Origin: Actinomadura rupiterrae
GTDB lineage: Bacteria; Actinomycetota; Actinomycetes; Streptosporangiales; Streptosporangiaceae
Reading direction: 5' to 3'
Length of the DNA: 64,000 nt
NCBI RefSeq assembly: GCF_024172125.1
Contig: NZ_JAMZEA010000007.1
Coordinates: 434,001 to 498,000 of the forward strand
Under the pieces are notes generated by a model that saw only the letters and a list, made by a program, of their open reading frames with translations, was not told the DNA's origin and did not search any database. A program made the position numbers and the translations under genes. Numbering within the stretch: position 1 is the stretch's first letter; the number at the start of each line of letters is the position of its first letter. Positions 43,612-52,344 of this stretch are shown one piece after another.

Positions 43612-44574
43612 TCAGGTGCGAATGACCGAATGGCAGGCATTGTCGTAGGTAGGCGGCTTCGACATGTCGTACGGGTCTTCGGGGCGGTTCGTATCGGTTC
43701 CGCCGCCGCTCGGATCGCCGCGGAACGTCGGCCTGATCCAGTCGTCCTTCGCCGCGCACGGCGCAGGCGCGGCGCTGCGGCCCGACTCGTTCATCCAGAC
43801 CCGCACGTCGCCGCCCTCCCGCGTCGCGGTGAACACCGCCGAGCGCCGGACGATGACGCGTTGCACCAGGTCAGGACGGTTCGGCGGGTGGACGGCGTAA
43901 ACGAAGTTGTGGTCGGTCTTAACCGTCAGCCCGTCCTTGCCCGCGGACGGCACGACCGTGCCGTGCACCTTCACCGTCCCGGTCGCCGCGACGGCCGAAC
44001 CGGGCGCGAACGCGGTCATCCACGCCCGGTGGGACGGCAGCGCCTTCGCCTCCTCGGGGTCGAGCGCGCCGGCGAGCGGCTTGGTGTCGCCTGAGTAGAC
44101 GGTCGCCTGGTCGAGATCGGCGGCGACCAGGATGCGCTTGATCCGCGCGTACGCGGCCTCGACATCGGTGCCGGTCAGGCCGTTCATCGCCTTGGCGGCG
44201 GGCATCTCTATGCCGGCCTCGCCGTCCGCGTACGAGGCGGCCGGGCTCCCCGCGAAGGGGTCGGAGGGAGCGGCGCTCGGCGTCGGGCTCTGGAGCTTCA
44301 ACGTGATGGAGGACGGCTTGGGCGAGTCGTCCCGGCCGAGCCACCACATCCCGGTGGCGGCCGCGCCGAGCACCACCACGGCACCTCCGACCAGCCCGGA
44401 CGCCTTCAGGTAGCTCATCGTCTCGCCGCTCGCGCCGCGCCGGGACCGCGCGGGACGGCGGCGCGGCGGCCTCGGCAGGCGCGGGCGGCGGCGGGCGCGC
44501 TGGCGGGCGGACGGTTCGGAGATGGACGCGCCCGCGATGAAGTCGTCGTCGAAGGGCGGCAGTTCGTCCGGCAT
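43612..44574 (-). CDS. Membrane-anchored hypothetical protein
   Basis: This is a 320-residue protein. Residues 1-65 are cytoplasmic and Arg-rich, then one membrane segment ('GLVGGAVVVLGAAATGMWWL'), a Ser/Pro linker, and an extracellular domain of ~220 residues with two Cys ('APCAAKDDW' and 'DNACHSVIRT') that could pair. The domain is not recognised. ATG 44574 is chosen over an upstream in-frame start because the family-like acidic start 'MPDELPPFDDDFIAG' is common in Streptomyces membrane proteins. Confidence 0.7.
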   Translation of the reverse strand: MPDELPPFDDDFIAGASISEPSARQRARRRPRLPRPPRRRPARSRRGASGETMSYLKASGLVGGAVVVLGAAATGMWWLGRDDSPKPSSITLKLQSPTPSAAPSDPFAGSPAASYADGEAGIEMPAAKAMNGLTGTDVEAAYARIKRILVAADLDQATVYSGDTKPLAGALDPEEAKALPSHRAWMTAFAPGSAVAATGTVKVHGTVVPSAGKDGLTVKTDHNFVYAVHPPNRPDLVQRVIVRRSAVFTATREGGDVRVWMNESGRSAAPAPCAAKDDWIRPTFRGDPSGGGTDTNRPEDPYDMSKPPTYDNACHSVIRT

Positions 44575-44719
44575 GAGCCCGATCGTTCCCCACCGCCCGG
44601 ACCGCCGCAAGGAGCCACCGCCCGGACCGCCGCAAGGAGCCCCCGTCCGCCCCCGTGCCCTTTCCCGCGAACCCCGTGCGTGCCCTTCCTCGCGGACCCC
44701 GTGCCCTTCCCCGCAAAAC

Positions 44720-44733
44720 TAGAACACGTTACA
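44720..44733. promoter_or_regulatory. KstR-type operator upstream of the thiolase
   Basis: TAGAACACGTTACA matches the KstR consensus TnnAACnnGTTnnA at every fixed position and lies 37 nt before the thiolase start. Confidence 0.7.
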
Positions 44734-44770
44734 GTCGGAGGCCGAACGTCATTCCAGCAAGGAGTCGCGG

Positions 44771-45934
44771 ATGGGCACCCCGGTGATCGTGGAGGCGGTT
44801 CGGACGCCGCTCGGCAAGCGGAACGGCTGGTTGGCCGGGCTCAAGGCGCAGGCCGTGCTCGCGCACGCGCTCAACGCGCTGCTGGAGCGGGCCCATCTGG
44901 ACGGCGCTGAAGTGGAACAGGTTTTCGCCGGCTGCGTGACCCAGGCGGGCGAGCAGGGCGGGCACGTCGGACGGTACGCGTGGCTGTACGCGGGGCTGCC
45001 GTGGCAGACCGGGGTGACGACGGTCGACGCGCAGTGCGGGTCGTCGCAGCAGGCCGTCCACCTCGCGGCGGCGCAGGTCGCGGCCGGTGTCGTGGACGTC
45101 GCGATCGGCTGCGGAGTCGAGGTGATGAGCCGCGCGCCGCTCGGCAGCAACGTGCTGCCCGCCAAACCACGTCCGGACGACTGGTCGATCGACATGCCGC
45201 ACCAGTTCGAGGCGGCCGAGCGGATCGCGAAGCGGCGCGGCCTCACCCGCGACGACGTGGACGCGTTCGGCCTGCGGTCCCAGCAACTCGCCGCCAAGGC
45301 GTGGGCGGACGGGCGGTTCGAGCGCGAGATCGCGCCGATCAACGCGCCCGTCCTCGACACCGAGGGCAACGCGACCGGCGAGACCCGGACCGTCACCCGA
45401 GACCAGGGCCTCCGCGAGACCACTCTTGAGGGGCTCGCCAAGCTCAAGCCGGTCATGGGCGAGGGCGCGCTGCACACCGCCGGGTCGTCCTCGCAGATCT
45501 CGGACGGGGCGTCCGCCGTCCTGGTGATGGACGAGGCGAAGGCGCGGGCGCTGGGGCTGCGTCCCCGCGCGCGCATCCGGGCGCAGGCCCTCGTCGGGTC
45601 GGAGCCGTACTACCACCTGGACGGCCCGATCCAGTCGACCGAGCGCGTCCTCGCCCGCGCCGGGATGTCCATGCGCGACATGGACATCACCGAGATCAAC
45701 GAGGCGTTCGCGGCGGTCGTCCTGTCGTGGGCGTCCGTCCACGAACCGGACATGGACACCGTCAACGTCAACGGCGGCGCGATCGCGCTCGGCCACCCCG
45801 TCGGCGCGACCGGCGCGCGCCTGCTGACCAGCGCCCTCCACGAGCTGGAACGCCGCGACGCCGGGACCGCCCTGGTCACTATGTGCTGCGGCGGCGCGCT
45901 TTCCACGGCGACCGTCCTGGAACGGCTGCGTTGA
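44771..45934 (+). CDS. Acetyl-CoA acyltransferase (thiolase), steroid-catabolism type
   Basis: This 387-residue thiolase starts MGTPVIVEAVRTPLGKRNGW. Catalytic Cys is in 'TTVDAQCGSSQQAVHLAAAQ', the His in 'NGGAIALGHPVGATGARLL' and the second Cys in 'TMCCGGALSTATVLE'. It resembles FadA5-type thiolases that shorten sterol side chains. The KstR-type box upstream supports a lipid/sterol role, though substrate is inferred. Its TGA overlaps the TTG start of the MBL gene. Confidence 0.9.
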   Translation: MGTPVIVEAVRTPLGKRNGWLAGLKAQAVLAHALNALLERAHLDGAEVEQVFAGCVTQAGEQGGHVGRYAWLYAGLPWQTGVTTVDAQCGSSQQAVHLAAAQVAAGVVDVAIGCGVEVMSRAPLGSNVLPAKPRPDDWSIDMPHQFEAAERIAKRRGLTRDDVDAFGLRSQQLAAKAWADGRFEREIAPINAPVLDTEGNATGETRTVTRDQGLRETTLEGLAKLKPVMGEGALHTAGSSSQISDGASAVLVMDEAKARALGLRPRARIRAQALVGSEPYYHLDGPIQSTERVLARAGMSMRDMDITEINEAFAAVVLSWASVHEPDMDTVNVNGGAIALGHPVGATGARLLTSALHELERRDAGTALVTMCCGGALSTATVLERLR

Positions 45935-46962
45935 CCGAGCCGAACGGCCGTCCGGCAAGCCGTCCGAAGAACGGACCGCCGAAGGCGGAGGATCTGGGCG
46001 GGGGCGTGTGGAGCGTTCCGGTGCCGATTCCGGGCAATCCACTCGCCTACACCCTCGTCTACGCGCTGGAGACGCCGCGCGGGCCCGTCCTCGTGGACGC
46101 GGGCTGGGAGCACGAGGACGCCTGGGACGCGCTGTCCGGCGGCCTCGCCGCGTTCGGCATGGACGTCGCGGACGTGTACGGCGTCGTCGTCACGCACCAC
46201 CACCCGGACCACGCGGGCCTCGCGGGCCGGGTGCGGGAAGCGTCCGGCGCGTGGATCGCGATGCACCGCGCGGACGCCGACCTCGTCCGCGCGTTCCGCG
46301 CCATGGTCGAGCAGGACGCCGACCGCGCCTGGATGTCGGACTCCCTCCGACGCGCGGGCGCGCGGGAGGCCGACCTCGCGGACGGCTCGCACCGCCGTCC
46401 CGTCGACCCGCCGGCCCAGCCCGACCGCGAGCTGGAGGACCGCGACCTCATCGACGTCCCCGGGCGTCGACTCCGCGCGATCTGGACGCCCGGCCACTCC
46501 CCCGGCCACCTCTGCCTGCACCTGGAGGACGGCGACCGGATCTTCACCGGCGACCACGTCCTGCCCCGCATCACCCCGCACATCGGCCTCTACCCGTACG
46601 AGCGGACGGACGTCGACCCGCTCGGCGACTTCCTCGCCTCCCTCGCCCGCGTCGGCGACCTCCCCGTGGACGAGGTGCTCCCCGCCCACCAGTTCCGCTT
46701 CCACGGCCTGGCCGCCCGGACCCGCGACATCGCCGCCCACCACGAGGCCCGCCTCGCCGAACTCGCCGCCCTGCTCACGGGCGAGCCGCGCACGCTGTGG
46801 GATCTCGCGTCCGCCCTCATCTGGCGCGAGGCGTGGCCCGAGATGTCCCTCCAGTCCCGGCAGATGGCCGCGGGCGAGGCCGCCGCGCACCTCCGCGTCC
46901 TCGAATCGCGAGGCCAGGCGTCCCGCCGGAGCGACGACCCCCTCACCTTCACCGCCCGCTGA
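45931..46962 (+). CDS. Metallo-beta-lactamase-fold hydrolase
   Basis: This 343-residue protein has the metal motif 'VVTHHHPDHAGLAG' (HxHxDH), 'TPGHSPGHLCLHL' (second His) and 'IFTGDHVLP' (Asp). Start TTG 45931 overlaps the thiolase stop (TTGA), so the two are coupled. A related actinobacterial group acts on acyl-CoA or lactone intermediates. The C-terminal winged-helix-like region ends the protein. The last 15 nt of the gene reappear about 70 nt downstream. Confidence 0.85.
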   Translation: MTEPNGRPASRPKNGPPKAEDLGGGVWSVPVPIPGNPLAYTLVYALETPRGPVLVDAGWEHEDAWDALSGGLAAFGMDVADVYGVVVTHHHPDHAGLAGRVREASGAWIAMHRADADLVRAFRAMVEQDADRAWMSDSLRRAGAREADLADGSHRRPVDPPAQPDRELEDRDLIDVPGRRLRAIWTPGHSPGHLCLHLEDGDRIFTGDHVLPRITPHIGLYPYERTDVDPLGDFLASLARVGDLPVDEVLPAHQFRFHGLAARTRDIAAHHEARLAELAALLTGEPRTLWDLASALIWREAWPEMSLQSRQMAAGEAAAHLRVLESRGQASRRSDDPLTFTAR

Positions 46963-47335
46963 CCCCACGCCCGCCTCCCCCGCGCGCCGGAGAGCTTCGC
47001 GCTCGGCCGCGGCGCCGGGCTTCACCGCCCGCTGCCACCTGGGCACTTGGGGTGCTTCGCCGGGGTTCAAACGTGGCATAGGGCACAGTTGGCCCGCAGG
47101 CTAGACCCTTGATGAGACTGCAGTCTCATGTGAGAATCGCACTAGGCACGGCTAGCCAAGCAAGCGCTTAGTCGAGCGCGCGTGCACGCGCGTCCTCGCA
47201 CGTCAGAAGCCCCGCTGACGATCCACCCCGCCCACGCAACCCACCCCGCAGCCCGCAGCCCGCACGACACTCCCGACCGCGAAGGCGCGACCGGTCGCTG
47301 GCCCCTGCCCACCCCACCCGGCGAAGGATCCCTTC
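46963..47335. promoter_or_regulatory. Regulatory region upstream of CYP125-like gene, with an 18-bp palindrome
   Basis: ATGAGACTGCAGTCTCAT (47112-47129) is a perfect 18-bp palindrome. About 25 nt later comes AAGCAAGCGCTTAG with the 8-bp palindrome AAGCGCTT. Both look like dimeric-regulator sites. A duplicated copy of the MBL gene 3' end lies near 47020. No gene seen. Confidence 0.6.
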
Positions 47336-48580
47336 ATGTCACCCAAGACCGGCACGATCGACTCGCCCGTCATCGACGTCATCGACCCCGCCGTGTACGA
47401 GGCGGGCGGCATCCCGCACGAGCAGTTCCGGTGGCTGCGCGACCACGACCCGGTGCACTGGCACACCGACCCGAACCCGTCGGTGCCGGGCTTCTGGGCG
47501 GTGACGCGGCACGAGGACGTGACGTGGGTGTCGCGGCATCCGGAGCTGTTCTCCTCGCACACGCGGACGGCGATGTTCGAGGAGTTCACCGACGACGAGA
47601 TCGCCCTGTACGGGCAGATGATGCTGTTCCAGGACCCGCCGGACCACACCCGGCTGCGGTCCATGGTGAACAAGGGCTTCACGCCCCGGATGATCAAGAA
47701 GCTGGAGGGGCACATCCGGGCGATCTGCAACGAGCTGATCGACGCCGCCGCGCCGCTCGGCGAGTGCGACTTCGTCGAGCACTTCGCCGCGCCGCTGCCG
47801 CTCTACACGATCTGCGAGATCCTCGGCGCGCCGCTGGCCGACCGGGAGAAGATCTTCACCTGGTCCAACACCCTGGTCGCGTTCAACGACCCGGAGTTCA
47901 TCGGGGACAAGAGCGAGTCGATCGCCTGCGCGGCCGAGTTCATGGGCTGGGCGACCGAGCTGCGGGAGCGCCGGATGCGCGAGCCCGGCGACGACATCGC
48001 GACCAAGCTCGTCCAGCCGGACGCGGACGGCACGACGCTGACCGTCGAGGAGTTCCAGCTGTTCGTCCTGATGCTGTCGATCGCGGGGAACGAGACCACC
48101 CGGACGGCCACGGCGGGCGGCATGCAGGCCCTGTTCGAGCACCCGGACCAGTGGGACCTGCTGAAGGCGAACCCGGCGCTGCTGCCGACGGCGGTCGAGG
48201 AGATCGTCCGCTGGGTGAGCCCGATCAACCAGTTCCGCCGGACGGCCACGCAGGACACCGAGCTGGGCGGCAGGCAGATCCGGGCCGGGGACAAGGTCGT
48301 GCTGTTCTACGGGTCGGCCAACCGGGACGAGCGCGTCTTCGAGGACCCGTTCCGCTTCGACATCACCCGCGACCCGAACCCGCAGCTCGGGTTCGGCGGC
48401 GGCGGGCCGCACTTCTGCCTCGGCACGCACCTCGCCCGGATGAACCTGAAGATGATCTTCGAGACCGTGTCGTCCCGGATGCCGGACATCCGGCCGGCGG
48501 GCCCGGCGCGCCGGCTGCGGTCCAACTTCGTCAACGGGACCAAGGACATGCCGGTCCGCTTCACCCCGTCGAACCACTGA
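47336..48580 (+). CDS. Cytochrome P450, CYP125/CYP142-like sterol oxidase
   Basis: This 414-residue protein starts MSPKTGTIDSPVIDVIDPAV. The haem loop is 'FGGGGPHFCLGTHLARMNLK', the I-helix 'SIAGNETTRTATAGGM' (with T-T), and 'VVLFYGSANRDERVFEDPFR' is close to the CYP125 sequence. In mycobacteria these enzymes hydroxylate the terminal carbon of cholesterol's side chain. A ferredoxin and an alcohol dehydrogenase with a KstR-type box lie ~5 kb away. Lipid chain hydroxylation is the alternative substrate class. Confidence 0.85.
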   Translation: MSPKTGTIDSPVIDVIDPAVYEAGGIPHEQFRWLRDHDPVHWHTDPNPSVPGFWAVTRHEDVTWVSRHPELFSSHTRTAMFEEFTDDEIALYGQMMLFQDPPDHTRLRSMVNKGFTPRMIKKLEGHIRAICNELIDAAAPLGECDFVEHFAAPLPLYTICEILGAPLADREKIFTWSNTLVAFNDPEFIGDKSESIACAAEFMGWATELRERRMREPGDDIATKLVQPDADGTTLTVEEFQLFVLMLSIAGNETTRTATAGGMQALFEHPDQWDLLKANPALLPTAVEEIVRWVSPINQFRRTATQDTELGGRQIRAGDKVVLFYGSANRDERVFEDPFRFDITRDPNPQLGFGGGGPHFCLGTHLARMNLKMIFETVSSRMPDIRPAGPARRLRSNFVNGTKDMPVRFTPSNH

Positions 48581-48615
48581 TCCCGGTCTGGTCCACCCCG
48601 TCGAGCCGCTGATCA
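48553..48615. repeat. 32-bp duplication at the 3' end of the CYP125-like gene
   Basis: The block accccgtcgaaccactgatc and its variant accccgtcgagccgctgatc lie 32 nt apart. The first includes the gene's stop codon. Confidence 0.85.
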
Positions 48616-48814
48616 GAGCGCCATTCGGTCGGCGGCGCGGGGACGTCCGCGGGCCCGTCCCGGGCGGGCCCCGGAACCCGCCCCTGCCTGGACCTTCATG
48701 TGCTTTTCGAAACACTTTTGGACGCGATGCCCAGTATTGAACTCTCCGGTAACGTGCGGAGGCTAAGGTCTAGTTTCGACAGTCTGGTTTCAACGAGGCG
48801 TTCGTGATGCCGGT

Positions 48815-50224
48815 GTGGCCGACGGCCCCGGCGTCCACCCGACGGACAGGAGTGACGCGTGGGCTGGGACGGTCGTGACTGAGGCGGGGTCCGGGGCCGG
48901 CGTGACCGACGCGGGTTCCGGGGCAGGCGCGGACTCCGGCGCGGGGCCGGACGCCGGAGAGCGGCCGCTGCGGGTGGCCCTGCTGTCCTACCGGAGCAAG
49001 CCGCACTGCGGCGGGCAGGGCGTCTACCTCCGGCATCTGAGCCGCGAGCTGGTCGATCTCGGGCACACCGTGGAGATCCTGTCCGGCCAGCCCTATCCGG
49101 AGCTGGACCGGGACGAGATCGCCCTGACCAAGGTGCCGAGCCTGGACCTCTACCGCGACGAGGACCCGTTCCGCACGCCGAAGCGCGAGGAGTTCCGGGA
49201 CTGGATCGACGTCCTGGAGTTCGCGCACATGCGCACCGGCGGGTTCCCCGAGCCGCTGACCTTCAGCATCCGGGTGCTGCGCGAGCTGCGCCGGCGGCGC
49301 CGCGACTTCGACGTGGCGCACGACAACCAGGTGCTCGGCGTCGGCAACCTCGGCATCTCCAGGCTGGGCCTGCCGCTGGTGACCAGCATCCACCACCCGA
49401 TCAGCGTGGACCGGCAGATCGAGCTGGACGCCGCCGAGGACTGGAAGTCCAAGCTCGGCAAGCGCCGCTGGTACGGGTTCGTGGCGATGCAGTCGCAGGT
49501 CGCCCGGCGGATCGGGACCGTGCTCACGGTGTCGGAGTCGTCCAAGATCGACATCGTCCGGGACTTCAAGGTCGACCCGCGCGACATCGAGATCCTGCCG
49601 CTCGGCGTGGACACCTCGGTATTCCACCCGCGCGGTCCGCTGAGCGAGCGCGTGCCCGGCCGGATCGTCGCGATGGCCAGCGCGGACGCCCCGATCAAGG
49701 GCGTGGACGTGCTGCTCCGCGCGGTCGCCAAGGTCGCCACCGAGCGGGACGTGCACGTCGTCGTCGTGTCCCGTCCCAAGGAGGGCGGCCCGACCGAGAG
49801 GCTGGTCAAGGAGCTGGCGCTCGGGGACCGGGTCCGGTTCGTGTCCGGGATCAGCGACGACGAGCTGGGCGACCTGCTGGCCTCCGCGGAGGTCGCGGTC
49901 GTGCCGTCCCGCTACGAGGGCTTCTCGCTGCCCGCCGTGGAGCACATGGCGTCCGGCACCCCGCTGGTCGCCAGCCGAGCGGGCGCGCTGCCCGAGGTGG
50001 TGGGCGACGCCGGGATCCTGGTCGAGCCCGGTGACGTGGAAGAGCTCGCAGCCGTCCTGCGCCGCCTGCACGACTCCTCAGAGGAGCGGGCGAGGTGGAG
50101 CGAGGCGGGACTCGCCCGGGTGCGCGCGCGGTTCGCGTGGCGGGCGGTGGCGCAGGCCACCGTCGGCCACTACCGCGAGGCGATCACCCAGCGCGAGTAC
50201 CTGCGGAAAGCCGCGGGTAAGTAG
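48815..50224 (+). CDS. Glycosyltransferase family 4
   Basis: This is a 449-469 residue GT-B enzyme. The acceptor half has 'VALLSYRSKPHCGGQGVYLR' with the glycine-rich start. The donor half has 'PLGVDTSVFHPRGPLSE', 'SADAPIKGVDVLLRAV' (Lys of the sugar-phosphate site) and 'VVPSRYEGFSLPAVEHMASG' with the E-x7-E motif. The start is uncertain: GTG 48815 or GTG 48875; the domain begins after an Ala/Gly-rich leader. It is first in a + strand set with a methyltransferase and a toroid protein. Acceptor unknown. Confidence 0.88.
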   Translation: MADGPGVHPTDRSDAWAGTVVTEAGSGAGVTDAGSGAGADSGAGPDAGERPLRVALLSYRSKPHCGGQGVYLRHLSRELVDLGHTVEILSGQPYPELDRDEIALTKVPSLDLYRDEDPFRTPKREEFRDWIDVLEFAHMRTGGFPEPLTFSIRVLRELRRRRRDFDVAHDNQVLGVGNLGISRLGLPLVTSIHHPISVDRQIELDAAEDWKSKLGKRRWYGFVAMQSQVARRIGTVLTVSESSKIDIVRDFKVDPRDIEILPLGVDTSVFHPRGPLSERVPGRIVAMASADAPIKGVDVLLRAVAKVATERDVHVVVVSRPKEGGPTERLVKELALGDRVRFVSGISDDELGDLLASAEVAVVPSRYEGFSLPAVEHMASGTPLVASRAGALPEVVGDAGILVEPGDVEELAAVLRRLHDSSEERARWSEAGLARVRARFAWRAVAQATVGHYREAITQREYLRKAAGK

Positions 50225-50333
50225 CGGCGGCCCGGACGGCGGCGCTGCCCACGCGAGCCGCCGCGCGGGTACGGATGCGGGACCGGTCCCCCGGGGAGGT
50301 CCCCAGTACGGAAGGAGCACGACCCTGCTGACC

Positions 50334-51080
50334 GTGGATTTCCAGCGGTTCCGCGTCACCCCCGGAGAGCGCGTCCTCGACATGGGGTGCGGCGCCGGAC
50401 GGCATGCCTTCGAGCTGTACCGCAGGGGTGCGCACGTCGTGGCCTTCGACCTCGACGCCGAGGAGCTGGCGGGCGTCGAGAAGATGTTCGGCGCGATGCG
50501 ACTGGAGGGCGAGGTCTCCGCGGACGCGTCCGCCGAGACCGTCCAGGGCGACGCGCTGACCATGCCGTTCCCCGACGACCACTTCGACAAGATCGTCGCG
50601 TCCGAGGTGCTGGAGCACATCCCCGACGACATGCGGGCGATGCGCGAGCTGCTGCGCGTGCTGAAGCCGGGCGGGCAGCTCGCGGTGACCGTCCCGTCCT
50701 GGCTGCCCGAGCGGCTGTGCTGGGCGCTGTCGGAGGACTACCACACCGCCCCCGGCGGCCACGTGCGCATCTACACGCGCGCCGAGCTGGAGGCGAAGCT
50801 GAAGTCCACCGGATTCCGGGTGGACGGCCACCACCACGCGCACGGCCTGCACGCGCCCTACTGGTGGATCAAGTGCGCGGTCGGCGTGAACAACGACGCG
50901 AACCCGCTCGCCAAGGCCTACCACCAGGTGCTGGTGTGGGACATCATGAAGCGGCCGCTCGCCACCCGCCTGGCCGAGAAGGCGCTGAACCCGCTCATCG
51001 GCAAGAGCGTGGTCGTGTACGTCACCAAGCCCGCGCAGCCCTCGAAGCCGAGCGTCAGGGAGACCGCGGATGCGGTCTGA
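50334..51080 (+). CDS. Class I SAM-dependent methyltransferase
   Basis: This 248-residue protein starts 'VDFQRFRVTPGERVLDMGCG'. SAM motif I is 'VLDMGCGAGRHAFELYRRG', followed by 'VVAFDLDAEELAGVEKMFGA' (ribose Asp) and 'FDKIVASEVLEHIPDD'. The strong Shine-Dalgarno AAGGAG (50312-50317) is 7 nt before a CTG at 50325 but 16 nt before the GTG at 50334. CTG initiation, adding three residues, is therefore possible. It overlaps the next gene by 11 nt. Confidence 0.85.
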   Translation: MDFQRFRVTPGERVLDMGCGAGRHAFELYRRGAHVVAFDLDAEELAGVEKMFGAMRLEGEVSADASAETVQGDALTMPFPDDHFDKIVASEVLEHIPDDMRAMRELLRVLKPGGQLAVTVPSWLPERLCWALSEDYHTAPGGHVRIYTRAELEAKLKSTGFRVDGHHHAHGLHAPYWWIKCAVGVNNDANPLAKAYHQVLVWDIMKRPLATRLAEKALNPLIGKSVVVYVTKPAQPSKPSVRETADAV

Positions 51081-52206
51081 GGTCCCGGCGCCGTCCGTCG
51101 ATGGCGTCGTGACCTCGGCCGACATCCTCGCGACCGCGCACAGCATCGCCCGCCAGCAGGAGCCGTCCGGGGCGATCCCCTGGTTCGCCCCGCTGGACGG
51201 CGTGCCCGGCCACGTGGACGCCTGGAACCACGTCGAGGCGGCGATGGCGCTGACCGTCGCGGGCCTCGGCGACCGGGCCCGGCGCGCGTACGCGTGGCTG
51301 GCGTCCGTCCAGCGCCCTGACGGGTCGTGGCCCGCCAAGTGGGTGCTCGGGAAGGTCACCGAGCCCGGCGGCGAGTCCAACCACGCCGCCTACGTCGCGG
51401 TCGGCGTCTGGCACGAGCTGGTCGTCACCGGGGACGAGGCGTTCGCCCGCGAGATGTGGCCGGTGGTGCGGCGCGCGATCGAGTTCACGCTCGGCCTGCG
51501 GACCCGCCGCGGCGAGATCATGTGGATCCGGCACGAGGACGGCTCGGTCGCGGACGAGGCGCTGCTGACCGGCTGCTCGTCGGTCTACCAGTCGCTGCGC
51601 TGCGCGGTCGCGCTCGCCGAGCGGCTGGGCGAGCCGCAGCCGGAGTGGGAGCTGGCCGCCGACCAGCTCGGCCACGTCGTCGCGGCCCACCCGGAGGCGT
51701 TCGCCGACAAGTCCCGCTGGTCGATGGACTGGTACTACCCGGTGCTCGCGGGCCCGGTGCGCGGCGAGGACGCCGCGGCGCGGATCGCCTCGCGCTGGGA
51801 CACCTTCGTCGCCGAGGGCCTCGGCTGCCGCTGCGTCTCCGACCAGCCGTGGGTGACGGCCGCCGAGTCCTGCGAGCTGGTGATGGCCCTGGACGCCGCG
51901 GGCGACCGGGACCGCGCCCTGGAGCTGTTCGCGACCATCCAGCACCTCCGGCACGAGGACGGCTCGTACTGGACGGGCTGGCAGTTCGAGAACCGCCGCC
52001 ACTTCCCCGGGGACCGCTCCACCTACACGGCCGCCGCGGTGATCCTCGCCGCCGACGTGCTCGCGGACGCCTCACCCGGCGCCCGGCTGTTCAAGGAGAT
52101 CGCCGGACGGCCGCTGGGACCGTCCGCCGCGTCCGACCCGGCGGCGTGCGGCTGCCCGCCCGACGTCCCGCGGCAGCTGGCCAACCCGGTGCGCACCCGG
52201 CGCTGA
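51070..52206 (+). CDS. Alpha/alpha-toroid protein (prenyltransferase/cyclase-like)
   Basis: This 378-residue cytoplasmic protein starts MRSEVPAPSVDGVVTSADIL. Repeating helical pairs with 'QRPDGSWPAKWVLG', 'HEDGSYWTGWQF' and similar Gly-Ser-Trp motifs recall squalene-cyclase/prenyltransferase QW-type toroids, or a six-hairpin glycosidase. The DXDD motif of terpene cyclases is not seen. It follows the GT4 and methyltransferase genes and may act on a lipid-linked sugar (inference). A C-terminal Cys-x-Cys ('ACGCPPD') is present. Confidence 0.65.
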   Translation: MRSEVPAPSVDGVVTSADILATAHSIARQQEPSGAIPWFAPLDGVPGHVDAWNHVEAAMALTVAGLGDRARRAYAWLASVQRPDGSWPAKWVLGKVTEPGGESNHAAYVAVGVWHELVVTGDEAFAREMWPVVRRAIEFTLGLRTRRGEIMWIRHEDGSVADEALLTGCSSVYQSLRCAVALAERLGEPQPEWELAADQLGHVVAAHPEAFADKSRWSMDWYYPVLAGPVRGEDAAARIASRWDTFVAEGLGCRCVSDQPWVTAAESCELVMALDAAGDRDRALELFATIQHLRHEDGSYWTGWQFENRRHFPGDRSTYTAAAVILAADVLADASPGARLFKEIAGRPLGPSAASDPAACGCPPDVPRQLANPVRTRR

Positions 52207-52276
52207 CCCCACAGGCACCCCTAACCCCACATACCGCCCACCCCACATCGCGGCACCCCGCTGCCCGGGCGGACAC

Positions 52277-52290
52277 TAGAACCCGTTACA
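52277..52290. promoter_or_regulatory. KstR-type site in a convergent gap
   Basis: TAGAACCCGTTACA matches TnnAACnnGTTnnA at all fixed positions. It sits between two convergent genes, so it does not sit at an obvious promoter. Confidence 0.55.
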
Positions 52291-52291
52291 C

Positions 52292-52325
52292 AGAAGGCTC
52301 CCGCGCCACCGCGCGAGAGCCTTCT
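52292..52325. terminator. Bidirectional terminator hairpin
   Basis: Perfect 9-bp arms AGAAGGCTC (52292-52300) and GAGCCTTCT (52317-52325), with CGCG pairs inside the loop, between convergent genes. Confidence 0.75.
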
Positions 52326-52344
52326 CCGTTGCCGGGGGCGTAGG

